DNA of 64,000 nt from Ctenosaura bakeri. Its lineage: Eukaryota; Chordata; Lepidosauria; Squamata; Iguanidae. Positions 10,951 through 21,600 of this stretch are shown in pieces. Both the position numbers and the translations under genes were made by a program. Under the pieces are notes generated by a model. That model did not search any database. It was given only the letters and a program-made list of their open reading frames with translations, and was not told the DNA's origin. How positions within the stretch are numbered: position 1 is the first letter of the stretch; each line of letters begins with the position of its first letter. The stretch spans positions 1-64,000 of the forward strand of contig CAOLHI010001029.1 in assembly GCA_948474755.1 (NCBI GenBank). The letters are read 5' to 3'.

Positions 10951-11312
10951 GCTGTCAATGAAGCAGAAACCAGAGATAAGACCCTTTCGGTTAGGAAAAA
11001 AGTGTTTTATTTTGCTGGCAAGCCTCGGCTGGGATATCTCCCAAAAGAAACCGAGCCCCGCCTCTCCCTTTTCACAGCAATTTATACATTTTCCAGTACA
11101 GTCATCACATGTTCAAGAAAGGAAACTGATGCGTACAAAGGTTCCCACCGTTCTCTAGTGTAATCTTACAAATGTTGCAAAGTAAAGGAAGCATAAGTGT
11201 AGCGTACCACATTTCATCCTGCCTAACATTCTATCTTACAGAGTTCTATTGTATTCCTTTCAAACACAGAGGGACTTCAACTGCAGAGAAAATTAACTGC
11301 TTTTCTCTCACA
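10951..11312 (-). mobile_element. Possible retroviral LTR (promoter and R-U5 part), antisense
   Basis: On the minus strand a TATAAATT box near 11,085 is followed by AATAAAACAC near 11,010, then a short segment ending TTCATTGACA at 10,951. This resembles the TATA / poly(A) / U5 order of an LTR. No matching partner LTR, target duplication or primer-binding site was found, so boundaries and identity are uncertain. Confidence 0.35.
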
Positions 11313-12227
11313 CCTAGAGGTCATCTAGGCTGACCCACCACCACATCATGTGATGAACTTGCTGGAAAGCTGCATTCCTGGCATTCCTCTATATTGAAGA
11401 TGCTTCCTGAGGGCTGAAAGCTTGGAATCCGTTGGTTTAAGAGTGAGTGCCCAGTCTTTTTGAAGGTCTTTCACCAGATTTTCTCTTAATTTCTCTAGTA
11501 GGTCTGAAAATGGAAAGTCTATCATTATTTGTTCTCTACTTGTCCCTACTCTGCTTGTCTTGTTAGGATCATGCATCATATTTGCACCTCCTAGTAGCCC
11601 CATCTCTCTTGAGAGAGTTTTTTGCATTCTTTAGCAGGCAGATAAAAGTCCAAAAATAGCTGATCCACAAATCTCTTCATTTCTTGCATTGGAGGTTGTG
11701 CTTGTATAGAGTTTTGCCACTAAATTTTGCTTCAGACTTAAGTCATTGAGATCATGCTCTGCTCTTCCTTCAGATGTCCACCATGTTGGACAGTCAGCCA
11801 CATCCCTTGTCCTGCATGACTATTAATATCTTTGCCTGGTTAAGAAACCAATGAGGCTTCAAAGCTTATACAATGTATTTTGTGCATTTTATTTGGCCCA
11901 ATAAAGCTGTCACTGTTTTCTGGATATTGGATTTTGTTGTATTTTTCTTAGCTAAAGCTTTTTTCTCATGAGATTGACCTTCATACAAAGTCTCCTACCT
12001 CTCTGTCTGTTTTAAGACAATGGCTTTCAAATTCTGTTTCTTAAAAACTTAACAAGGCTTGCTTAATAAGAAAGCCAACAATAGGAAACATATTGTTCTA
12101 TATTTGGAAAATTTGCATGCTATTAGTTGCCATCACAGTGTGCTGGTAGAGGGGAATGTTGGCTGTGTTCTAGGTTATGTCTCTGGTTCTCATCATGTAG
12201 CAATGATAATCAATGATAATCAATTAA
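11313..12227. other. Unassigned intergenic DNA
   Basis: A 93-codon minus-strand ORF (11346-11627) lies just upstream, on that strand, of the possible LTR. I do not recognise it and cannot call it viral. The rest shows no gene or repeat. Confidence 0.3.
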
Positions 12228-12349
12228 GTTTTCCGAGTTATTCCACTTTCAACATCCTGTGGAATTCTGGGGTTTGTAGTTTACTGAGGCCAAAGAGCTC
12301 TCTGGCTGGGAATTCTAAATGCCCCTCCCTAAAATGCAAACCTCAAGAG
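12228..12349. mobile_element. Partial foldback MITE (one arm)
   Basis: TTATTCCACTTTCAACATCC then GGAATTCTGGGGTTTGTAGT is one arm of the same MITE family as 12,350-12,549. The opposite arm is missing, so it is a half copy abutting a complete one. Confidence 0.6.
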
Positions 12350-12549
12350 TCTTTCCACACTATGCTGTTATAGTGTTATTATTCCACTTTCAACATCCTA
12401 TGGAATCCTGGGGTTTGCCGTTTAGGGAGAGGGATTTAGAACGCTCAGCCAGAGAGCTCTTTGGCCTCAGTAAACTACAAACCCCAGAATTCCACAGGAG
12501 GTTGAAAGTGGGATAATAGCGCTATAACAGTGTAGTGTGGACATGGCCT
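12350..12549. mobile_element. Foldback MITE, complete copy
   Basis: Left arm TTTCCACACTATGCTGTTAT ... GGAATCCTGGGGTTTG pairs with right arm CAAACCCCAGAATTCC ... ATAACAGTGTAGTGTGGA. Arms about 70 bp. Same family as 236-414 and 12,948-13,121. Confidence 0.75.
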
Positions 12550-12947
12550 TGTGCTGTAAGAGGAAGCCAGTCTGCCCTGTGAGTGAAGCTAAAGGGGACA
12601 GAGCGGCGACTCTGATCCCCGCAAGCCGTCCTGCGGCACTATGAGTGGGATAAATACTAAGAGGAACCAAAGTCCTCGGAGCGCTCGACCCAAACCTTTC
12701 AGCCGCAGGGCACCCGCGCCACCTGCCTGCAAACGTCCACCAGCAACCCCACCCCCTCTCCGCATTCATGGTCTTTAACGACCCCCCTTTCCCTCCCGCA
12801 AGCTCACTGCCACCTCAGGGCGCTCTCCTCTCCTTCCCTTTAGCCTCAGCGCCATCCTAGAAAAGGGAGAGCGGCCTAAGGTCGCTCAAGGGGTTCCACG
12901 GGGGGCGGAGGGTCGCGCCTGGGTCGCCGAAACCGCAGGTCGAACAG

Positions 12948-13121
12948 GGGCCGTCGCCGCACCGGACTGTTCTAGCGCTATTATTCCGCTTTCAACACCC
13001 TATGGAATGCCGGGGTTTAGAGAGGGGCCTTTGAGGCCCTCCCTAAACTGCCGGCCCCCGCATTCCATAGGATGTTGAAAGCGGAATAATAGCGCTATAA
13101 GAGTCTGGCGCTGAAAGGGCC
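12948..13121. mobile_element. Foldback MITE at the edge of the ATP6V1C1 CpG island
   Basis: GACTGTTCTAGCGCTATTAT ... GGAATGCCGGGG is repeated inverted as CCCCCGCATTCCATAGG ... ATAGCGCTATAAGAGTC. Terminal GGGCC. It is GC-shifted compared with its relatives. It ends about 215 bp upstream of the CLEAR-like E-box. Confidence 0.75.
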
Positions 13122-13337
13122 GATGATTCACTGACCCATTTTCTCAAACCAGACGGGGCCGCGGACAAGGGAAAGCGCTAGTTCTCAAAGAGCCAAATCC
13201 CACCCGAAGGGGAAAGACCGCCGCCGCCGCCACCGACTGACCACCCAGCCCGTCCGCTCTCCTCTCCCGTCCGCCCTCCTCAGCTTCCGGCTCCGCTGCG
13301 CCTCCCCGGCTCCGCCCCGGCCGCCCCCGTGACTCCG

Positions 13338-13345
13338 GTCACGTG
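13338..13345 (+). promoter_or_regulatory. CLEAR-like E-box (TFEB/TFE3/MITF site)
   Basis: GTCACGTG matches the first eight bases of the CLEAR consensus GTCACGTGAC; the last two differ (TG). It lies within about 120 bp upstream of the exon 1 donor. V-ATPase subunit genes, ATP6V1C1 included, are established TFEB targets in mammals. The site is seen; that it works here is inference. Confidence 0.6.
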
Positions 13346-13354
13346 TGTTTTCCT

Positions 13355-13457
13355 GTTCCGCAGAGCCCGCCGGTCTCCTTCCCCTTCCTCCTCCTCGGCT
13401 CGTCTCCTTGCCCTCCGGCCGCCGGGGCTGCCCTCGCCGCCAGCTGCGCCTCCGGAG
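13355..13457 (+). other. ATP6V1C1: ATP6V1C1 non-coding exon 1 (5' UTR), start approximate
   Basis: The GC-rich stretch ends in a good donor, GGAG|GTAGGC, with GT at 13458-13459. It lies in a CpG island about 2 kb upstream of the ATG exon, where the known non-coding first exon of vertebrate ATP6V1C1 would be. The 5' end is a guess: no TATA box is visible, as expected for a CpG-island promoter. The exon contains no ATG in frame with the protein. Confidence 0.55.
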
Positions 13458-13941
13458 GTAGGCAGAGCCAACGGGGCCGGGGAGGGGGGCCGGGGAGGGG
13501 GCCTCGGCTCTCTCCCCGGGGGGAGGGGCCGCGAGGGTGGGTCGTCCCTGCTTTGGACGAGGAGGATGCCTTGGTCACCTCGGAAGGAGGGGGGCCGGGG
13601 GGAGCCGTGGCCGGCCGCCCCCAGCGCCAGCCCGGGCCCGAGGAAGCCAGCCGGGGGCGGGGTGGGGTGGGTGGCTGAGCAGGGTCGGAGGTTTCGTGGC
13701 CGGGGCCGGACCTGCGGGCCGCGGTGCGGTGGGTCCTCCGGGGTCCCCTTGGTGAGTCTCATTGGACGCCGCGGATCCTCTCAGCCAGAGTCGGGGTGCT
13801 TTTGGACTCCCCCGTCGTAACCCATAGACGGCTTTGGTGGGGGGTTTGGAAACCGTAGGGCCGAAGGTTCCTCGTCCTCTTTGTGGGGCAGTGTAAACGC
13901 TTGTCCTTTTGAGGGCTGCCTCACAGATTCCGTTGCAAGTT

Positions 13942-14433
13942 ACCGTGTCCAGTTCTGGGCACCTCGTTTCAAGAAGGGCCTTGGCAAGCTGGGACGTGTC
14001 CAGAGGAGGGCCGTCAAAATGGTGGAGGGTCTGGAAGCTGTGCTCTGTGAGGAGGAGCAGCTTAGGGGGCTGGGGATGTTTAGTCTGCAGGAGAGAAGGT
14101 TAAGAGGGGACACGATAGCCATGTTTAAATGTTTGAGGGAATGTCATGTCGAACAGGGAATGGACTTGTTTCCGCTGCTCCAGAGACCAGGGCAAGGAGC
14201 AATGGATTCAAGCTACTGGAAAAGAGGTTCCACCTGAACCTCAGGAAGAACTTCCTGACAGTCAGGGCTGTCCAGCAGTGGAATCTGCTGCCTCAGAGTG
14301 TGGTGGAGTCTCTTTCTTTGGAGGTTTTTAAGCAGAGGCTGGATGGCCATCTGTCGGGAGTGCTTTGAGGGTGTTCCTGCATGGCAGGGGGTTGGACTGG
14401 ATGGCCCCTGGGGTCTCTTCCAACTCTGTGATT
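13942..14433 (+). repeat. CR1 LINE 3' end in intron 1
   Basis: Contains the end of a CR1 ORF2 in translation (VQFWAPRFKKGLGKLGRVQR, then [18 protein letters not shown]), followed by GGGGTTGGACTGGATGGCC. Starts roughly 0.5 kb after exon 1. Not a host gene. Confidence 0.85.
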
Positions 14434-15524
14434 CAGTAGAGATTCAAATAAGTAAGAAATGAAAATATAAATATATTCATTTGCTGCATGTAGGACATTT
14501 TGCCTGTGACTTTGCTTCATATGTACCTTGGATGTGCATTGCCATGAACTTCATTTTATTTTCTATACAACAAAATTGCTGCCTGGGAATTCTCAAACAG
14601 GTGGCCCACAGCTACCTAAAGTTAGCTGTCAGAACATTTGAATTATGTCTGTTACACTAGAATGGCTTTCTTTATTTGAAAAGGGAGGAATAATGCTGCA
14701 AAAGCCTTTCTGCCACGGTATACATTCATATACTCCATCCTTTTCTCCCCACCTGCACTGATTTTCTTTGTGTTTTGCCTTCTTTTAAACATATCTTTGA
14801 TTGATATGATCTGACTCAAGCAAGCTATGATCAATATTAACTAGACTTGGGAAAAATGTTAGGTAGATTGGAACATGACACCACATTGAGGAATTTGCTT
14901 TTGTGCCTAAAATGGAAAAGGCTAACAGCAAGACTCCATGAGTCCAGATTCTGTATGAGGATGTATTACAAACTGCCAGACCCCATGTAAACTCATACAG
15001 GTTACTTTATAGCTCTTGTACCCTAGTAATTAGTACTCCAAAAGGGACCCAACCCAAGGTATGTCTGTACTGTTTGTTGCATTTGCATTAACACATTCCA
15101 AAAGGGGAAGTTATAATTTCCTCTTTCTGTAAAATATTAAGATATGTCCAACCCCCTTTACATATTAAGGAAAGGGAAATGATTACAGTTTAATTCTATA
15201 GTGTAAATATGCCCTCAGTATTGTATACTCTGCAGATTGGTATGAAGGCAAGGGTGTGTCTCCCTTGTTACTTAATAGTAAAACCATGTAAAATGGGAAA
15301 ACTGGTAGATTTGGAGAATTTGCTACTTGAAATTCAGCTGCTTTCTTTGTGTCATCTATACAGATCTCACAATAAATTTGCTGGTAGCAAAGTAAAGGAA
15401 TTGAACTTTTTCGGAACCTCTTACCAAAAACCCACATTAAACAGTTTTCCATATGCTTCTGCATTCTATTGAAATGTTTTCTTTTCACTTCCTGTGTTTC
15501 CCTTATATCTTCCAAAGTCATCAG
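14434..15524. other. Intron 1 remainder
   Basis: Non-coding; no repeat family recognised. Confidence 0.5.
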
Positions 15525-15677
15525 GATCACAATAAAGTGACCAAAATGACAGAGTTCTGGTTGATTTCTGCTCCTGGGGAGAAGACTTGTCAGCAGACTT
15601 GGGAGAAGCTGTGTGCTGCAACTATCAAAAATAACAACCTCTCCACCAATTCCAAATTTAATATTCCAGATCTTAAG
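15525..15677 (+). CDS. ATP6V1C1: ATP6V1C1 exon 2 (start codon at 15546; residues 1-44)
   Basis: The acceptor is CATCAG|GATCAC, followed by 21 nt of 5' UTR and the ATG in an acceptable context (ACCAAAATGA, with A at -3). The donor is CTTAAG|GTATAT. It encodes the N-terminal foot segment, from [12 protein letters not shown] to NIPDLK, and ends in phase 0. The first few residues are diagnostic for subunit C. A second possible acceptor (TTCCAAAG) lies 7 nt upstream and would lengthen only the UTR. Confidence 0.95.
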
Positions 15678-18600
15678 GTATATCAGAGCTTTTTTCCCAT
15701 TGAAAAACACTTGACTTTGTTATTCACATTTTGCCTTACACTAAACTGTAGTGACGGCACACTCATGGCGCATTCATTTTTCTCTTAAAAAAAAAGCAAA
15801 AACAGACATGTTATGAGTCTATACACTGAAAGAAGCATTATTGAAAATAATTTATTGAAGTTAAGGGCAAATAGAGTGCCAATTTGCATCTTTCACAGAA
15901 AGAACTATGAAGGGTCACTTTTTGAAACAAAAAAATGCATATTATCCGATTATCTTTCTGTATACAGTATCACAAGCTTTTGTAAAGTATGCATCTGAAA
16001 CCAAACTGAGTGCCCTATCAAGAGTAGAAGTTCAACATCTATTCCCTGTTTAACAGCTTGCTCACTTTGTTTATATGTTATGAAAGAATTAAGTTCTTCA
16101 CTTCTGTGTTACATGGAAACTTTGTACTGGGTCACATAATGTGGCCTTGTAGGTCAGTGCTGTCTACAGTGACTGGCAATGTCTCTCAAGAGCTTCAGAA
16201 ACAAGTATTTCTCAGCCTCACCTGGAGATGCTGAAGATTTAGTTTCCAAATGTTTGTTATTTTATTTTTTAAAATATTTATATCTGGACCTCTATCATGG
16301 CATTTTAGGGCAGCAAACAAATAAAACAATATAAACAATTTAAAACAATTCCAGATTAAAACAATAAAATGGATTAAGCTGGATAAAAACAAAGCTAGCT
16401 AATTGCACACAGTATTTTCCCTTATAATCTTTGGGTGATTCTGTTTTTACATTATATTGGAATGTTCAGCAGGGGCCTTTTTGTACTCAAAAACATAATT
16501 GCTGTATTTCTGTACACACTTACATGGAAGTAAACCCTCTTGTACTAGGTGTAGGGCTCACTTGTGATCAAAAGTTTGTAAGATTGTGGTGTTAAATCTG
16601 GCAATTCCTTTTTAAATTTTTAAAAATGTTTTATCTAAAATAATTCTCCTCCTCCTTAGGTTGGCACCCTTGATGTTTTAGTTGGCTTGTCAGATGAGCT
16701 GGCTAAACTGGATGCATTTGTGGAAGGGTAATCATTGTTTCTTATTACTATCCATTAATTCAATATTTGAACCAGTCTGTATTTGGCATGGTCACATTAT
16801 GCAAACCCAAGTATTGAACTGGTAATTGTATATTATTTGTAACTTAAGGAACTCACTAACATTTGAATCAAGTACTGCACTTATCATGCTTTCAAGATTA
16901 GCAAATAAGCCATAACTGATGCAGTTATCACCTGAGAATTAGTTTCTTCCTGGTTTAGGCAAATATTATTTGCTACTTTGCTGAAACTGGCAAATGATGG
17001 TTTGCCCACAAACAAATTGGAAACCATTTCAAACCATGGTTTCCTGTAATAATTTGGAGAATAAGGTAGCAGGAGTTTATGAGCACATGGTTCATTTGAA
17101 GGATCAAGGAGGCTATCTGTGAAGAAATCCAGTATGTTAGTTTTATATCCTTGCTGTTTTGTTAATGGAGGTACACAAATTACATTTCTCAATGCATGTG
17201 TTTTGAATGTCTGCATCACTAAAAGGGTTTCTGATTCTGGTATAAGTATAATACCTTATACCAGAGAGGTATTTAGAATTTCATCTAACATGAAAATCAT
17301 GAACTGGTTGTATTAATTGATTAAATGTGGGATAAACCTGGAACAGTGGCCAGTTTCAAGAAGGGACACGCACACTTCCTAGGATAAAGCACAGTTCTTA
17401 GTAATGAAAAAGCACAATGAATTTCATGGACAACTTTTTGAACAGTATACAGGTATGCCTCAGTTAAAAAAATAGATTTGTTCCTGGACATTATTTCTTT
17501 AACAGAAAATATGTTACCAGAGGCAGAAATAACACAGAAGGAATAGAAATAGGTTCATATATCACAAAAAAGGAAACTTTTTATTTAAACCTAATAGTAT
17601 GAAATAGATGAGGTGAGGTAAGACTTGCATAAGCAAAAAAATACATTGTGGACCTTCTAGAGGTCACTTGAAGGTATCTTCCAGAATGTAGGGATATTTG
17701 CTTTCTTTTATTTCTTTTATCCTGTAACATCTCATAGTGGCAGTCTAAATGAGTATAGTCTCTCTGAGGCTTCAGTTGAAGAACTCAGGCTGAGTCACTG
17801 AAAACCTGAGTTGGGAGGGGCTTTGGAACTCCCTTACAGCCCTTTCCTCTCTCTTTCTCTCTCTCATCTTCCATGGGCAGAGTTAATCTGCTCTGTGATG
17901 TAAATAGGTATATTTTAATTCCCCTAAACCTTCCTTAGCAAACCTAGAAATAGTCTCTTTTCTGATTCTTCACTGCAGATAGGGATCTGATTCATTACCA
18001 CAGTATCATGTCAGTGGTGCTGTGGAGAGGCATTTTTCTTCCACCAAATGGGTGGAGTGAGAAGGAGCCCGCTTCTAGCCATATATGCCCTAATGTCTTC
18101 ATAAAAAAGCAGTTTTGTTCTTGGAGGCTTTGTAAACTGAGGTATTTCTGTACAAGGAAGCGTTTAGTTGTTTCTGTGTTGCAAATGGTGAGACCTGTTC
18201 AGTACAGCAGTCTGAGCTAATGATATGTTCAGTCTAGAGGGGAAAAAAATAAATGAGATCTTCCTTTTCTTGACTTTTTTCTTCTCTGATTTTCAGTGTT
18301 GTCAAGAAGGTGGCACAGTATATGGCTGATGTGCTGGAAGACAGTAGAGATAAGGTTCAAGAAAACCTTCTGGCCAATGGAGGTAAACATTAAATTTTTA
18401 CAGTGAGTTCCTGTGGATGACATGGATTTGAAACAGTAACCAATCTATAAATAAGTATAGTTTTTAAACTGGAGGCATAAAGCAACTACGGTAGATGTTT
18501 TTGAGCTGCAATTTTCATTATCCCTTACCATTGACTGCTGATTTGGGCTGATAAGAGTTAAGGCTCAACATCAGGATAGGCATACTCTCCCCTCTCCTTT

Positions 18601-21600
18601 TCTTAAAAAAATCTTGTGCTTCTACTGGTATTATATGGCCCTCAGCACTTTGTTTACAATTCTAAGTTCTTACCTGTAGTCAGTATGCTGTATTCTTTCT
18701 GGTTAAGATCAGGTTTTCCATATACATCAACCTGGAAGTAGATAGTTCTGTTTTATTTGCATAAAAAAGGGCTCAGCTTGGTTTTTACTGACCTTGTGTC
18801 TTATCTGCAGTATCGTAAAAGGGAAACAGAAAAACCCTGTAAATCCACAAGGTTATTATGAAAGTAAAAGAAGTCTTCTGTTGAAATACCACTTCTTGCA
18901 TTCATAACATGCATGATGCATTTATATAGAAAATAAGTAAGATAGCAATTATTTGTTTGTATTCCCAATCCCAATATTTATTAATGTTTGGTTCACAGTT
19001 GATTTAGTCACCTACATAACAAGGTTCCAATGGGATATGGCAAAGTATCCAATCAAGCAGTCTCTGAAGAATATTTCAGAAATAATTGCCAAGGTAAGGT
19101 AATAGTTTTAAAAGAAGCGTGAAGCTTGTATATTGATTTCTTACAGTTTGATTTTGTATTAACCAAGCTATATACTTTGAAGTGATAAGGAGATCTTCAT
19201 ATAACCAGGGTCATCAACAAAATTAAGGCTGCCGTGCTGTACATACTGACCTTGGAGTATGTGCCCCTGTATTTGATGAGATTTATTTTTAAGTCAATCC
19301 ACACAGGATTGAAGCAGGTACACATTTCAATCATTTTTTCCAAGAAATATGACATATGAATGTTACCTGATTAAATATATAAATATTTGCTTGTGTCTTT
19401 TCCTTGTGAAGGAAAGCTAGATTGTGTTCTCAATTCTTAAAGAGGATTATTGATTTTTCAAGTCAGGAATGATCTGAAGGCATACGGCAACATGACATCA
19501 CTATTGTCTGTTGGTGATAGGAATTATGCCATTAAATTTTCCCACTTACTTTCTACTGAAATTATTCTGCCTTTGTCCCTTAAATCTGCATCTGTCATAA
19601 TTGTTTGCCATTAAACATTTTGAAGGGTGAAAGAGAGAAGTACCATAAATCCACACCATTGGTAAACAGTCTGGTCTGGTAATTTACAGATACTACAGTG
19701 CAAAGGGCTCCATATTCTGTCCTAACTTCAGCCTATTGTCTATTCATATTCTACAGAGGAAGTTCCCCTTAGGACACTTCTCCTCTGTATTTACGTCTGG
19801 TTGACTGTTCCCACAGCACCTTTCATGTCAGCACCTTTTATGTCTCAATGGAATGCTGGTTTTGTAAGAACTGTGGTTTTTTTTTTCTGTGACAAGAACT
19901 TTATTTAATCAGCACATGAATAAAAACAAAAACAAATCCCAAAACAAAACCACACACGCACAGGCACACATAAATAAAAGATAACTGTTATAGGGGGTGG
20001 AGTAGGGAAGAATACTGTTTTCTTTAAGTTTTGGCTAAATGAAACATTAAAACTATATTTAATATGAAAAATTTGCTACAAAGAATGCAAGCATAACACA
20101 TGAACTGGGGGTGTGGATACTTCAAAAGGGGTTCCATCAACTAGAGAATACAGCTAACCTAATAACAAAATAACTTCTCTTAGGTTTGGCGTAATAAATC
20201 ACATTTAATTAATTAAATCCCAAGCTCTTTCTTAAGTATTACAGTCTGAGAGTTTTTCCCAAGAACCGTGTTTTTTAAACTATATGCTACCCTGTTACGG
20301 CAGGGATGGGCAGAGTGCAGTCCACATGCCACATGAGCTCTTGGGGCTCCTAAGTACAGCCCTACAAGCCCCTTAAAGTGCCTAGACCACCAGCTTTTAT
20401 ATTTACAGTTAGTCCTCCCGTTGTGGGTTTCACTTTTGCGGATTTGATTATTCACAGATTATTTGCTGTCATGTCTGCTGCCTCCTTGTGCCATTTTTAA
20501 CAGGGACTGCAAGCCTTGTGAGACTGGGAAACTGAGAACAAGGCTTGTAAATCCCAGTTAAAAATGATGTGGGGCAGCAGAGGAGGTGGCAGTAAGCCCC
20601 ACCAACCAACCACTTTTGCCTTGTGAAGGAACCCTGATGCCTCAAAGAAATCCATGGTGGGTTGAATATGGTGATTGTACTTTTTTGTGTGTTAAATATG
20701 GTTTGGGAGGGCCTAGAGTTATTCACAATTTTTCCACTTTCACAGGGGTCCTGTGCTCCTAACCCTAGTGAATGTGGAGGATGATTGTATTCTTCAGACT
20801 GATTTTCAAGGAGATTTTTTTGCCCCTCTCCCAAAAGCCAAGAGCTCCAAAGCCTCCTGCAAATGCAGTGATTTTCTGCCTTCTTCCTCCACCCCCTCCA
20901 CAAAAATCCCAAACAACAAGAAATTTATCCCAGGTCAGCCAAAATGCTTCTGATGTGCCAACTTGCTGAGCAGGTGCAGGGGGGGAATGGCTTGCCTTCC
21001 ACTCCACAATTGCCCACCCCTGTTTTACAACAACTATTTGTTTACTGGAGGATAAACCATTGGCTTCTAAATTGATTTTGTGATACTTTAACAGTTTTTG
21101 AAAATCAGCCTGCATTAAATGATTTTAAATTAGTATATATTATTGCTCATTCTGCTGTTTTACTGGTTACTGTTTGTCTAAAAATGTTTTAATACTGGCT
21201 AAATTTTGTTTATTTACTAGCTTATATTCCTGGCGTTGCACAGGATTTTATTTTCTCATAGGTAATACTTGTTAGAAAGATTTGAGATCCTGTGTCTCTA
21301 ATTCCTCAAACTGTCTTTTCCAGTACCTGTAACTTTTCCCTATGTTCCCCAATCCAATCTGTATTCAGAGTTATTAACATACAGTGGTTGGGTTCCTGAG
21401 GGAATACACTGCCTTCCTCCTTGCTGCTAGGTCTCATCTCCACAGCAACTGGCCTATTTTCTGGTTGAGAATTCTGAAGGTCTCCCACCCCCAACTGCAG
21501 ATCCCAGGATTCCATAGAATCTTCTTACACAGCCAATCATATGAGGTCTTCACCTGACACAGACAAACAAACATACAAACTTTGACTTTTATATAGTAGA

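Larger units (their letters stand above)
12880..13800. promoter_or_regulatory. CpG island / promoter region of ATP6V1C1
   Basis: This is the strongest G+C- and CpG-rich stretch in a generally AT-rich window. It holds several GC boxes (CCGCCCC near 13,313), an ETS-like CTTCCGG near 13,285, the exon 1 donor, and the start of intron 1. The long ORFs on both strands here are by-products of GC richness. Its upstream edge overlaps a foldback MITE. Confidence 0.8.

Noticed and set aside
13280..13820. ORFs of 111-163 codons on both strands in the CpG island
   Set aside because: They overlap each other on both strands, are Pro/Gly/Arg-rich, span the exon 1 donor and have no recognisable domain; stop codons are simply rare in GC-rich DNA.
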